64,000 bases of DNA from Herbaspirillum sp. SJZ107 (GCF_006715485.1 NZ_VFNH01000005.1:372001-436000), one strand, 5' to 3'. Shown: positions 27,928-37,063, counted from the stretch's first letter. The notes: generated by a model from the letters alone, not told the origin. Translations and numbers: made by a program.

Positions 27928-28929
27928 ATGGGCACACAGACACGGCGGTACGATGGATTCGATGGCATCAAAACGTTCGAGGCCTTCGATGGCTTTGCCA
28001 TGGAAACACGGATCGATCCTGCGGCCGAGCTGCGCGCCATGCGCGAAGCCGTCGAGGAGCGCATCGCCTACTGGCTGGCGGAAGGCGGTGCGCGCGACGA
28101 CCTGCTGAGCGCGGCCATGCGCGCCGGCGCCCTCAGCAGCGGCAAGCGCATGCGCCCGCTGCTGACCATGCTGGTCGCGCGCGACCTCGGCTGCGTCTCG
28201 CCGGCGCTGGTCGACGTCGCCTGCGCGGTCGAGCTGGTGCACGCGTCCTCGCTAATCCTGGACGACATGCCCTGCATGGACAACGCCCAGCTGCGCCGCG
28301 GCCAGCCGACCGTGCACGTGCAGTTCGGCGAGGACGTCGCCATCCTGGCCGCCATCGCCCTGCTCAGCCGCGCCTTCGGCATCCTGGCGGCGGCGCCGGA
28401 CATTCCGCCCGCAGTGCGCGCGCGCCTGGTCGGCAAGCTGTCCGAGACCATCGGCGCGCAGGGCCTGGTCAAGGGCCAGTTCCTCGACCTGCACGGCAAG
28501 CGCGCCACGGTCGACGACATCGCCACCACCAACGAACTGAAAACCGGCGTGCTGCTGGGCGTCGCGGTCGACATGGCCGCCATCATCGCCCAGGCCGACG
28601 ACAAGGTGGCGGCCTCGCTGCGCGCCTTTGCGCTGGCCGCCGGCCATGCCTTCCAGCTGCGCGACGACTTCCAGGACGTGCCCGGCAACGACAGCGCCGT
28701 CACCGGCAAGGACACCGGCAAGGACGCCGGCAAGCCCACGCTGATCAATACCGTCGGCCTCGACGAAGCGCGGCGCCAGCTGGCCGGCCACCTGGCCGAC
28801 GCCGAGCGCTGCCTGGGCGCCGCCCTCGGCAGCCGCCAGCGCACGCGCCGCTTCGTCGAAGGCCTGTTCGGCGGCACCGCCGCAGCGGCTTTTTCGGCGG
28901 CGGCGGCGCCGTCCTACGCGCCCAACTGA
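27928..28929 (+). CDS. crtE: Geranylgeranyl diphosphate synthase
   Basis: CrtE extends prenyl diphosphates to the C20 precursor of carotenoids. The 333-residue protein (from ATG 27928) has the first Asp-rich motif DDMPCMD (from D112), the second motif DDFQD (from D246), and the GKRMRP substrate-binding segment. It heads a block in which crtX follows after 16 nt and crtY, crtI and crtB overlap by 4 nt each. The start ATG is preceded by GGCGGGG; an in-frame TTG 29 codons upstream is less likely. IspA-type farnesyl synthases share the fold, but the crt context decides. Confidence 0.92.
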   Translation: MGTQTRRYDGFDGIKTFEAFDGFAMETRIDPAAELRAMREAVEERIAYWLAEGGARDDLLSAAMRAGALSSGKRMRPLLTMLVARDLGCVSPALVDVACAVELVHASSLILDDMPCMDNAQLRRGQPTVHVQFGEDVAILAAIALLSRAFGILAAAPDIPPAVRARLVGKLSETIGAQGLVKGQFLDLHGKRATVDDIATTNELKTGVLLGVAVDMAAIIAQADDKVAASLRAFALAAGHAFQLRDDFQDVPGNDSAVTGKDTGKDAGKPTLINTVGLDEARRQLAGHLADAERCLGAALGSRQRTRRFVEGLFGGTAAAAFSAAAAPSYAPN

Positions 28930-28945
28930 GCCACGAGGACACCGT

Positions 28946-30265
28946 ATGGCACACTTCGGTGTGGTCGGCCCTGCGTTCCTGAGCCATTTCACGACGCTGG
29001 GCGCGCTCGCCGGCGCCCTGGCCGAGCGTGGCCACCGCGTCACCTTCCTCCATCGTCCCGATGCCGCCGCCTACGTGCGCGACCCGCGCCTGGCGTTCCA
29101 CGCGGTCGGCCTCGATTCGCACCCGGCCGGCACGCTGGCGGCTTCGCTGCGCCTGGCCGCCAATCCCGGCAGCCCGCTGGGCCTGCGCCGCGTGATCGAC
29201 GACATGGCGCACTCCACCACGATGCTGTGCGAGACCCTGCCTGCCGCCATCGAAGAACTCGGCATCGATGCGATCCTGGCCGACCAGATGGAAGCGGCCG
29301 GCGGCATGGTGGCGGAAGCGCTCGGCCTCCCGTTTATCTCCGTCGCCTGTGCGCTGCCGGTCAACCGCGAACCGGGCGTGCCGCTGCCGGTCATGCCCTT
29401 CGGCTACGGCACCGACGAGCGCTCATTGAAGATGGTCGAGGGCAGCACCCGCGTCTACGACTGGATGATGGGACCGCACCGGCGCGCGATCGAGGCGCAG
29501 GCGCGCCGGCTCGGCATCCCGGTGCGCGGCATGCTGCACGAATGCCTGTCGCCGCTGGCCCAGGTCAGCCAGACCGTGGCCGAGTTCGAATTCCCGCGCA
29601 AGCAACTGCCACCGCACTTCCACCATGTGGGGCCGCTGCGGCCGCTGCACAAAACCGGCGCCACCATTGCCGGCGCGGCGCTGTCTCCCCTGCCCGCCAT
29701 CGCCGCCGACCGCCCCTTCGTATTCGCCTCGCTCGGCACCATGCAGGGCGGCCGCATCGATTTGTTCAAGCGCATCGCGCGCGCCTGCCGCCAGGCCGAC
29801 GTGCAGCTGCTGCTCGCCCATTGCGGCGCGCTGGATGGGGCGCAGGAACGCGCACTGGAACGCGCCGGCGCCGACTGGGTGGTGGCCTTTGCGCCGCAGC
29901 TGGCCGCGCTGGAACGGGCCGACGCCGTGATCTCGCACGCCGGCTGGAACACGATCATGGATGCGATCGCGGCGCAGACGCCGATGCTGGCGCTGCCGAT
30001 CGCCTTCGATCACCCGGGCGGCGCCGCGCGCGTGCGCCATGCCGGCATCGGCATCCAGGCCTCGGCGCGCTTTGCGGGCGCGGGCACGCTGGCCAGGCAC
30101 CTGCGGCGCCTGCTCGCCGAGCCATCGTTCAAACAGCGCCTGGCGCCGCTGGCGGCCAGCGTGGCGCGCGCCGGCGGTACCGCGCGCGCGGCCGACATCG
30201 TCGAATCCGCGCTCGGCCTGGGGCAGAGGCCGCATCCTGCCCACGCTGACACGGCCCCGGCATGA
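28946..30265 (+). CDS. crtX: Zeaxanthin glucosyltransferase
   Basis: CrtX transfers glucose from UDP-glucose to the hydroxyl groups of zeaxanthin, making a polar carotenoid for membranes. This 439-residue GT-B glycosyltransferase begins MAHFGVVGPAFLSHFTTLGALAGALAERGH and ends with the sugar-donor region VVAFAPQLAALERADAVISHAGWNT. The latter resembles the UDPGT signature. Its stop overlaps the crtY start by 4 nt. The presence of CrtX and CrtZ predicts zeaxanthin mono- and diglucosides as end products. Confidence 0.92.
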   Translation: MAHFGVVGPAFLSHFTTLGALAGALAERGHRVTFLHRPDAAAYVRDPRLAFHAVGLDSHPAGTLAASLRLAANPGSPLGLRRVIDDMAHSTTMLCETLPAAIEELGIDAILADQMEAAGGMVAEALGLPFISVACALPVNREPGVPLPVMPFGYGTDERSLKMVEGSTRVYDWMMGPHRRAIEAQARRLGIPVRGMLHECLSPLAQVSQTVAEFEFPRKQLPPHFHHVGPLRPLHKTGATIAGAALSPLPAIAADRPFVFASLGTMQGGRIDLFKRIARACRQADVQLLLAHCGALDGAQERALERAGADWVVAFAPQLAALERADAVISHAGWNTIMDAIAAQTPMLALPIAFDHPGGAARVRHAGIGIQASARFAGAGTLARHLRRLLAEPSFKQRLAPLAASVARAGGTARAADIVESALGLGQRPHPAHADTAPA

Positions 30266-31437
30266 GCACACCCACCTACGACCTGATCCTGGCCGGCGGC
30301 GGCCTGGCCAACGGCCTGATCGCCTGGCGCCTGCGCACCCGGCGCCCCGACCTGCGCATCCTGCTGCTGGAACAGGACACGCACCTCGGCGGCAACCACA
30401 CCTGGTCCTTCCACGCCAGCGACCTGAGCGCCGCCGAGCGCGCCTGGATCGCGCCGCTGGTGTCGTGGCGCTGGCCCGGCTACCAGGTGATTTTCCCGGA
30501 CCTGACGCGCACGCTGGAAGGCGACTACTGCAGCATCCTGTCCGACGATTTCGCACGCGTGCTGGAGCCGGCGCTGGGCGCGTGCCTGCGCAGCGGCGCG
30601 CGCGTCGCCCGGGTGCACCCGACCCGGGTCGAACTGGCCGGCGGCGAAATCCTGCATGCGCGCGCCGTGATCGACGGCCGCGGCCCGGCCCCGACGCCCG
30701 ACCTGGCGCTGGGCTACCAGACCTTCCTCGGCCAGGAGCTGCAGCTGAAGGCGCCGCACGGGCTGGCTGCGCCCATCATCATGGATGCCGGCGTGGCCCA
30801 GCAGGGCGGCTACCGCTTCGTCTACGTGCTGCCCTTCGGGCCGGACCGGCTGCTGGTCGAGGACACCCACTACATCGACGATGCCGGCCGCGACCCCGCA
30901 CAGCTGCGCGCCAACATCGCGGCCTACGTGCAGGCGCGCGGCTGGCAGGTGAAAGCGGTGCTGCGCGAAGAACAGGGCGCGCTGCCGATCGTGCTGGCCG
31001 GCGATATCGAACGCTTCTGGGACCGGCAGGACGGCCAGCCCTGCGCCGGCCTGCGCGCCGGGCTGTTCCACTTCACCACCGGCTATTCGCTGCCGCATGC
31101 GGTACGCCTGGCCGATGCCATCGCCGCCCTGCCCTCGCTCGACGCGCCGGCGCTGTTCGCGGCCATCCGCGCCGAGGCCAGCGCCGAGTGGGACAAGCAG
31201 GGCTTTTTCCGCCTGCTCAACCGCATGCTGTTCCTGGCCGGCAGCCCGGATGCGCGCTGGCGCGTGATGCAGAAGTTCTACCAGTTGCCGGCGCCCTTGA
31301 TTGCGCATTTCTATGCCGGGCGCCTGAGCCTGGCCGACAAGGCGCGCATCCTGAGCGGCAAACCTCCCGTACCCGTGCTGCAGGCGCTGTCCGCGGCACG
31401 CAAGACTCACCCTCACCAGATCAGGACTCCCGCATGA
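30262..31437 (+). CDS. crtY: Lycopene beta-cyclase
   Basis: CrtY closes the two ends of lycopene to give beta-carotene. The 391-residue flavoprotein begins with the dinucleotide motif DLILAGGGLANGLIAWRL, followed by HLGGNHTWSFH and the DGRGPAP region, all characteristic of the bacterial CrtY class. The start overlaps the crtX stop and the stop overlaps the crtI start (ATGA in both cases). Confidence 0.95.
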   Translation: MSTPTYDLILAGGGLANGLIAWRLRTRRPDLRILLLEQDTHLGGNHTWSFHASDLSAAERAWIAPLVSWRWPGYQVIFPDLTRTLEGDYCSILSDDFARVLEPALGACLRSGARVARVHPTRVELAGGEILHARAVIDGRGPAPTPDLALGYQTFLGQELQLKAPHGLAAPIIMDAGVAQQGGYRFVYVLPFGPDRLLVEDTHYIDDAGRDPAQLRANIAAYVQARGWQVKAVLREEQGALPIVLAGDIERFWDRQDGQPCAGLRAGLFHFTTGYSLPHAVRLADAIAALPSLDAPALFAAIRAEASAEWDKQGFFRLLNRMLFLAGSPDARWRVMQKFYQLPAPLIAHFYAGRLSLADKARILSGKPPVPVLQALSAARKTHPHQIRTPA

Positions 31438-32924
31438 ACGCATCGAAGACCGCCGTGGTCGTGGGCGCCGGTTTCGGCGGCCTGGCACTGGCCATCCGCC
31501 TGCAAGCCCAGGGCGTGCAGACCACCTTGCTCGAAAAACGCGACAAGCCGGGCGGCCGCGCCTACGTCTACGAAGACCAGGGATTCACCTTCGACGCCGG
31601 CCCCACGGTCATCACCGACCCGTCGGCGCTGGAAGAGCTGTTCGCCGCCGCCGGCAAGCGCATGAGCGACTACGTCGAGATGCTGCCGGTCTCGCCCTTC
31701 TACCGCCTGTGCTGGGAAGACGGGCGCCACTTCGACTACGCCAACGACCAGGAGGCGCTGGACCGCCAGATCCACGCGCGCAACCCGGCCGACGTCGCCG
31801 GCTACCAGCGCTTCCTGGCATATTCGAAGGCCGTGTTCGAGGAAGGCTACATCAAGCTGGGCGCCGTGCCCTTCCTGTCCTTCCGCGACATGATCGCGGC
31901 CGGCCCGCAGCTGGCGCGCCTGCAGGCCTGGCGCAGCGTGTACGGCATTGTCTCGCGCTTCATCCAGGACGAACAGCTGCGCCAGGCGTTTTCCTTCCAC
32001 TCGCTGCTGGTGGGCGGCAATCCGTTCGCGACGTCCTCGATCTACACGCTGATCCATGCGCTCGAGCGCAAATGGGGCGTGTGGTTCCCGCGCGGCGGCA
32101 CCGGGGCACTGGTGAAGGGCATGGTCAAGCTGTTCACCGACATCGGCGGACGGATCGAGCTGAATGCGCCGGTGGCCGCCATCGAGACCAGCGGCGGGCG
32201 CGCCAGCGGCGTGCGCCTGCAGGACGGGCGCGTGTTCGCCGCCGACGCGGTGGCTTCGAATGCCGACGTGGTCCACACCTATGCGTCGCTGCTGGGCCAG
32301 CACCCGCGCGGCGTGGCCGAGGGCGAGGCACTCGGCAAGAAGCGCTTCAGCAATTCGCTGTTCGTGCTGTACTTCGGGCTCGACCACCACCACAGCCAGC
32401 TGCAGCACCACACCGTGTGCTTCGGACCGCGCTACCGCGAGCTGATCAAGGACATCTTCAACGGCGAAGCGCTGGCCGAGGATTTTTCGCTGTACCTGCA
32501 CGCGCCCTGCGTCACCGACCCGTCGCTGGCGCCGCCCGGCTGCGGCAGCCACTACGTGCTGGCGCCGGTGCCGCACCTGGGCAATGCGCCGATCGACTGG
32601 GAGGTCGAGGGGCCGCTGTACCGCGAGCGCATCTTCGACTACCTGGAACAGCGCTACATGCCGGGCCTGCGCAGCCAGCTGGTCACCAGCCGCATCTTCA
32701 CGCCGGTCGACTTCCGCGACCAGCTCAACGCCCACCTCGGCTCGGCGTTCTCGCTGGAGCCGATCCTGACGCAAAGCGCCTGGTTCCGCCCGCACAACCG
32801 CGACGCCGACCTGCCGAACCTGTACCTGGTCGGCGCCGGCACCCATCCGGGCGCGGGCGTGCCGGGCGTGATCGGTTCGGCCAAGGCCACCGCCGGGCTG
32901 ATGCTGGAGGGAATGCACGCATGA
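31434..32924 (+). CDS. crtI: Phytoene desaturase (lycopene-forming)
   Basis: CrtI introduces four double bases-worth of desaturation, turning phytoene into lycopene with FAD. The 496-residue protein has the N-terminal FAD motif VVVGAGFGGLALAIRL and PGGRAYVYEDQGFTFDAGPTVITDP, and the C-terminal signature GAGTHPGAGVPGVIGSAKAT. The ATG at 31434 overlaps the crtY stop; the frame is open far upstream only because of high GC. It is membrane-associated in known homologues. Confidence 0.96.
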   Translation: MNASKTAVVVGAGFGGLALAIRLQAQGVQTTLLEKRDKPGGRAYVYEDQGFTFDAGPTVITDPSALEELFAAAGKRMSDYVEMLPVSPFYRLCWEDGRHFDYANDQEALDRQIHARNPADVAGYQRFLAYSKAVFEEGYIKLGAVPFLSFRDMIAAGPQLARLQAWRSVYGIVSRFIQDEQLRQAFSFHSLLVGGNPFATSSIYTLIHALERKWGVWFPRGGTGALVKGMVKLFTDIGGRIELNAPVAAIETSGGRASGVRLQDGRVFAADAVASNADVVHTYASLLGQHPRGVAEGEALGKKRFSNSLFVLYFGLDHHHSQLQHHTVCFGPRYRELIKDIFNGEALAEDFSLYLHAPCVTDPSLAPPGCGSHYVLAPVPHLGNAPIDWEVEGPLYRERIFDYLEQRYMPGLRSQLVTSRIFTPVDFRDQLNAHLGSAFSLEPILTQSAWFRPHNRDADLPNLYLVGAGTHPGAGVPGVIGSAKATAGLMLEGMHA

Positions 32925-33925
32925 GCGCGCAGTCGGATGGATCCTTGCTGGATCACGCCACCCAGACCATCGAGGTCGGCTCCAAGAGCTTTGCCGCGGC
33001 CGCCAAACTGTTCGACCCGGAAACCCGGCGCGGCGTGCTGATGCTGTATGCATGGTGCCGCCATTGCGACGACGTGGTCGACGGCCAGGAACTCGGCATC
33101 AATCACGCGGATGCGGGAAGCGCGCAGACGCCGCAGGAAGCCCGGCGCCAACTCGAACTCCTGCGCGAGCAGACCCGCCGCGCCTATGCCGGCGAACCGA
33201 TGCAGGACCGCGCCTTTGCCGCCTTCCAGGACGTCGCCCGGCGCCACGCGATCGCACCGCGCTACGCCTACGACCACCTGGCCGGCTTCGCCATGGACGT
33301 CGACGAGGTGCGCTACGAAACCATCGAGGACACGCTGCGCTACTGCTACCACGTGGCCGGCGTGGTCGGCCTGATGATGGCCTCGATTATGGGCGCTCAC
33401 GACGAGGCCACGCTGGACCGCGCCTGCGACCTCGGCCTGGCCTTCCAGCTGACCAATATCGCGCGCGACATCGTCGAGGATGCGCGCGTCGGCCGCTGCT
33501 ACCTGCCGGCGGCCTGGCTGCGCGAGGCCGGCATTCCGCGCGACGAGATCGCACTGGAACGCCATCGCGCGGCGCTGGCGCGGCTGGCGGCGCGCCTGGT
33601 CGATCATGCCGAGCCGTACTACGATTCGGCGCTGGACGGCATCGCAGCGCTGCCGCTGCGCTCGGCCTGGGCGATCGCCAGCGCGCGCAACGTCTATCGC
33701 GAGATCGGGATCGTGGTCAAGCGGCGCGGCGCGCGCGCCTGGGACGAGCGCGCCGGCACCTCGAAAGCCACCAAGCTGTGGCTGCTGGCGAAGGGCGGCG
33801 CGGGCGCGCTCAGTTCCCGCTGGGCTCGAACGGGGCCGCGTCCGGCGCAGCTGTGGCGCCGTCCGGGTGCGGAGCCTGCGGCTTCTTCAGGGGGCCGGCA
33901 TGCAATGCATGCAGCCGGCGCTTGA
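32921..33925 (+). CDS. crtB: Phytoene synthase
   Basis: CrtB condenses two geranylgeranyl diphosphates head to head into phytoene. The 334-residue protein has the two Asp-rich motifs, DDVVD (50-54) and RDIVED (182-187), plus the YAWCRHCDD and QLTNIARDIVED family blocks. The conserved fold ends near residue 295; the last 38 residues are a Pro/Arg/Ala-rich extension lying entirely within the antisense 3' end of crtZ. The start overlaps the crtI stop. Confidence 0.95.
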   Translation: MSAQSDGSLLDHATQTIEVGSKSFAAAAKLFDPETRRGVLMLYAWCRHCDDVVDGQELGINHADAGSAQTPQEARRQLELLREQTRRAYAGEPMQDRAFAAFQDVARRHAIAPRYAYDHLAGFAMDVDEVRYETIEDTLRYCYHVAGVVGLMMASIMGAHDEATLDRACDLGLAFQLTNIARDIVEDARVGRCYLPAAWLREAGIPRDEIALERHRAALARLAARLVDHAEPYYDSALDGIAALPLRSAWAIASARNVYREIGIVVKRRGARAWDERAGTSKATKLWLLAKGGAGALSSRWARTGPRPAQLWRRPGAEPAASSGGRHAMHAAGA

Positions 33926-34355
33926 GGGTATCGACCGGCGGCGCGTACAGGAAACCGAAGGACACCGCGCCGTCCTTGCCGGCCACCGCGTGATGCATGC
34001 GGTGCGCCTGGTACAGGCGCTTCAGGTAGCCGCGCCGCGGCACGTACTGGAAGGGCCAGCGCCGGTGCACCAGGCCGTCGTGGGCGACGAAGTACAGCAG
34101 GCCGTAGGCCGTCATGCCGGCGCCGATCCATTCCAGCGGATGGTGGCCGATGCTGCCCGCATAGATCAGGGCGATGGCCACGCCGGCGAACACGACCGCA
34201 AACAGGTCGTTTTTCTCGAACCAGCCCTGGCGCGGCTCGTGGTGCGAGCGGTGCCAGCCCCAGCCGAAGCCATGCATCACATACTTGTGCGCGACGATGG
34301 AGAACACTTCCATGAAAGCGACGGTGAGTACGACGATGAAGGCATTCCACAGCAT
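33810..34355 (-). CDS. crtZ: Beta-carotene 3-hydroxylase
   Basis: CrtZ hydroxylates both rings of beta-carotene to give zeaxanthin. This 181-residue di-iron membrane enzyme has all four histidine boxes: H23-x4-H28, H35-x2-H38-H39, H92-x4-H97 and H118-x2-H121-H122. Hydrophobic segments surround them (about 5-25, 50-66 and 74-92). It runs against the rest of the cluster and its 3' end overlaps crtB by 116 nt. The C-terminal tail from residue 152 is a low-complexity Pro/Ala/Lys stretch encoded within the overlap. Confidence 0.95.
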   Translation of the reverse strand: MLWNAFIVVLTVAFMEVFSIVAHKYVMHGFGWGWHRSHHEPRQGWFEKNDLFAVVFAGVAIALIYAGSIGHHPLEWIGAGMTAYGLLYFVAHDGLVHRRWPFQYVPRRGYLKRLYQAHRMHHAVAGKDGAVSFGFLYAPPVDTLKRRLHALHAGPLKKPQAPHPDGATAAPDAAPFEPSGN

Positions 34356-34419
34356 GGCGGTCGGGGGATTCTGTTAAAAATATGATCACAGCCTACCATA
34401 ACATGAGGATTTCACTTTT

Positions 34420-34839
34420 ATGATTGCAGCTTTCCGCAACACGGTACTGGGCGCCCTGCTTTCCTGTCTGCCCTTCCTGGCAGCCGCCGCCACCGTCGAG
34501 GTGCACGTGACCGGCGTCGCCGCCGGCAAGGGCAGCGTCAAGGTCGCCGTGTGCGACCAGGCGCGCTTCCTGAAACAGTGCCTGTATTCGGGATCGGCGC
34601 CCGCGCGCGAGGGCGACAACACGATCGCGGTGCGCGACGTCCCGGCCGGCAACTGGGCGGTGCTGGCCTTCCAGGACGTCAACGGCAACGGCGAACTGGA
34701 CCGCAACTTCATCGGCATCCCGAGCGAGAACTACGGCTTCAGCCGCGATGCGCGCGGCAAGTTCGGGCCGCCGTCGTTCGAGGATGCCGTGATCACGGTA
34801 CGCGACGAACCGACTGTCGCCAACGTCAGGCTGCACTGA
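34420..34839 (+). CDS. DUF2141 domain-containing secreted protein
   Basis: The 139-residue protein has a signal peptide (about residues 1-23, ending AAAA) and a small beta-rich DUF2141 domain with the motif WAVLAFQDVNGNGELDRNFIGIPSENYGFS. The function of DUF2141 is unknown; members are often found near carotenoid genes. It is divergent from crtZ across a 64-nt gap and its stop abuts that of the convergent permease gene, forming TGATCA. Confidence 0.85.
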   Translation: MIAAFRNTVLGALLSCLPFLAAAATVEVHVTGVAAGKGSVKVAVCDQARFLKQCLYSGSAPAREGDNTIAVRDVPAGNWAVLAFQDVNGNGELDRNFIGIPSENYGFSRDARGKFGPPSFEDAVITVRDEPTVANVRLH

Positions 34840-36108
34840 TCAAGTCCGCGCCTTCTGGAAGCGCCATATGGCGAGCGCCATGAACAGCGCGGCAAAGCCG
34901 AGCAGCGCCGCCATCGCCGGCATCGCCTCCGGCAAGCCCAGGCCGCGCCAGGTGACGGCATCCAGGCCGGTGATCGCCCAGCGCGTCGGCACGATCATGG
35001 TTGCCTGCTGCACCCAGGCCGGGAACACGAAGGTCGGCACCCAGGCGCCGCCCAGCATCACCATGATCAGGGTCGCGAACATGGCGATGCCGCGCGCCGC
35101 TTCCGGGGTCTTGCCGAAGGCCGCGACCAGCAGGCCGAAGCCGGCCGTCAGCGCGCCGAAGCACAGGGCGATGCCGAGGAAACCCGGTATGCTGCTGACC
35201 GTCACGCCGAAGGCCAGCACCGCCACCGCGAACACGATGCACAGCAGGCAGAAGGCGATGATGGTGGCCGACACGGCGCGCGCCAGCACCACCAGCGCCA
35301 GCGACACCGGCGCCGCCAGCAGCCGGTTCCAGATGCCGTCGCGGCGCGCCGCCAGCATGGCGATCCCCATGTTCATGCCCATGAACAGGATGAATTGCAC
35401 GCCCATGCCGGAAAAGGCGTGGGCATACGGGTTGTAGCCCTGCAGCGCCGGGGCATTGCTGAGGCCCTGGTCGCGGGTGGTGAACGGCATCGACAGGCCG
35501 CGCGGCGCGCCGCTGCCGCCGGCCTGCTGCGGCTGCGCCTGGAAGGTACGCACCGCCGCCAGCATGTCGCGCAGCGCCGGATCGGCGATGGTGCCGGCAT
35601 CCAGCTGCTGCAGGCTGCGCTCGGTCAGCTTGCGGCCCATCGGCCCGCCGAACATCTCGGCGCTGACGACCGACATCACCTGCTGGGTCAGCATGCCCTT
35701 CACCATCCCCAGCACCGCCGTCTGCGACGGATCGTACAGCAGTTCGATCACCGGCTTGGGACCGGGCGTGAACATGGCGCTGCCCGCCGCTTCGGCAAAG
35801 CCGGGCGGCAGCACCACCGCCACCGCCTGGCTGCCCTTGCGCACCGCCTGCTCGGCCTGGGCGCGGTCCATGACCGTCACATGCAGGTTGGAATCGGCCT
35901 GCAGGCCGGCGCCGATGCGGCGCCCGACCTCGCTGGCGTCCTGCTGCACCAGCGCGACGTCGATCGCGCCGCTTTTGGCACTGCCGCCGAACACCGAACC
36001 GAAGAAGGCCGCGATCACGATCGGCAGCACCAGGTGCATCAGCAGCGCGCGGCGGTCGGACACGTACAGGATGAGGTCCTTGCGGACCAGGGCGAAAAAG
36101 GCGTTCAT
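34840..36108 (-). CDS. ABC-2 type transporter permease
   Basis: The 422-residue permease starts with KDLILYVSDRRALLMHLVLPIVIAAFFGSVFGG, has a soluble loop of about 180 residues, and ends with a cluster of about five hydrophobic helices. The motif AARRDGIWNRLLAAPVS after the second helix is typical of ABC-2 exporters. It follows its ATPase gene by 16 nt. The substrate is unknown; the neighbouring crt cluster offers no direct evidence that it handles pigments. Confidence 0.9.
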   Translation of the reverse strand: MNAFFALVRKDLILYVSDRRALLMHLVLPIVIAAFFGSVFGGSAKSGAIDVALVQQDASEVGRRIGAGLQADSNLHVTVMDRAQAEQAVRKGSQAVAVVLPPGFAEAAGSAMFTPGPKPVIELLYDPSQTAVLGMVKGMLTQQVMSVVSAEMFGGPMGRKLTERSLQQLDAGTIADPALRDMLAAVRTFQAQPQQAGGSGAPRGLSMPFTTRDQGLSNAPALQGYNPYAHAFSGMGVQFILFMGMNMGIAMLAARRDGIWNRLLAAPVSLALVVLARAVSATIIAFCLLCIVFAVAVLAFGVTVSSIPGFLGIALCFGALTAGFGLLVAAFGKTPEAARGIAMFATLIMVMLGGAWVPTFVFPAWVQQATMIVPTRWAITGLDAVTWRGLGLPEAMPAMAALLGFAALFMALAIWRFQKART

Positions 36109-36124
36109 TTTCAGTCCCCTTCGT

Positions 36125-37063
36125 TCAATCTCTCAAGGTGCGGCCGGTGAGGTTCAGGAAGATGTCTTCGAGCGAGGCGCGTGCGGTGGAAAAGTGCAGC
36201 GGACGCTGGCCGTTCTGCTGCAGCCAGCCCAGCACCGGCACGGCGTCGGCATTGTCGACCAGGGCGATGTCGAGCGTGGCGTTGTCCTGCGCCAGCGCGG
36301 TCACGCCCGCGTGCGCGCGCAGTGCCGCCAGCACGCCCTCGGCGGCCGGTTCGGCCAGGTCGACGCGCAGCACGGCGCGCGCCGGCAGACGCCGGTGCAG
36401 CGCGGCCGGGGTGTCGTCGGCCAGCACCTTGCCATGGTCGATGATCACGATGTGGTCAGCCAGGCGCTCCACCTCTTCCATGTAGTGGCTGGTGTAGATC
36501 AGCGCACGGCCCTGGGCCTGCAGCGCTTCCAGGGTGTCGAAGATGGCGTTGCGGCTCTGCGGATCGACGCCGACGGTCGGCTCGTCGAGGATCAGGAGGT
36601 CGGGTTCGTGCAGCAGCGCGGCGGCGATGTTCAGGCGCCGCTTCATCCCGCCCGAGAACGTCGCCGGCTTGTCGCGCGCGCGGTCCTGCAGGTTGACCAG
36701 CCCCAGCACGTGCTCGATGCGCGCCGCCAGCTGCCCGCCCTTCAAGCCATACAGCGCACCGAACAGGCGCAGGTTTTCGCGCGCCGACAGGTCCTCGTAC
36801 AGCGCCAGGTCCTGCGGCACCATGCCGATGCGCTTGACGGCGGCGGCGCCGGCGGCAACCGGCTGGCCGTCCAGCAGGATCTCGCCGGCGTCGGGCCGCA
36901 GCAGGCCGCACAGCATGGCGACAGTGGTGGATTTGCCGGCGCCGTTGGGGCCGAGCAGGCCGACGGTCTGGCCGGCGAGCACCCGGAACGAGACGCCATC
37001 GACGGCACGGCGGGTGCCGTAGGATCTGACGAGATCGGTGACGCTTAACAGCACGGAGGACAT
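36125..37063 (-). CDS. ABC transporter ATP-binding protein
   Basis: The 312-residue ATPase has Walker A GPNGAGKST (38-46), signature FSGGMKRRLNIAAALLHEP, Walker B LLILDEPTVGVDPQ and the switch region YTSHYMEEV. The last 80 residues form the extra domain often seen in ABC-2 export ATPases and end in ASLEDIFLNLTGR. It is the first gene of a two-gene leftward operon with the permease. The 99 nt upstream to the EAL/HDOD gene may contain its promoter. Confidence 0.92.
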   Translation of the reverse strand: MSSVLLSVTDLVRSYGTRRAVDGVSFRVLAGQTVGLLGPNGAGKSTTVAMLCGLLRPDAGEILLDGQPVAAGAAAVKRIGMVPQDLALYEDLSARENLRLFGALYGLKGGQLAARIEHVLGLVNLQDRARDKPATFSGGMKRRLNIAAALLHEPDLLILDEPTVGVDPQSRNAIFDTLEALQAQGRALIYTSHYMEEVERLADHIVIIDHGKVLADDTPAALHRRLPARAVLRVDLAEPAAEGVLAALRAHAGVTALAQDNATLDIALVDNADAVPVLGWLQQNGQRPLHFSTARASLEDIFLNLTGRTLRD

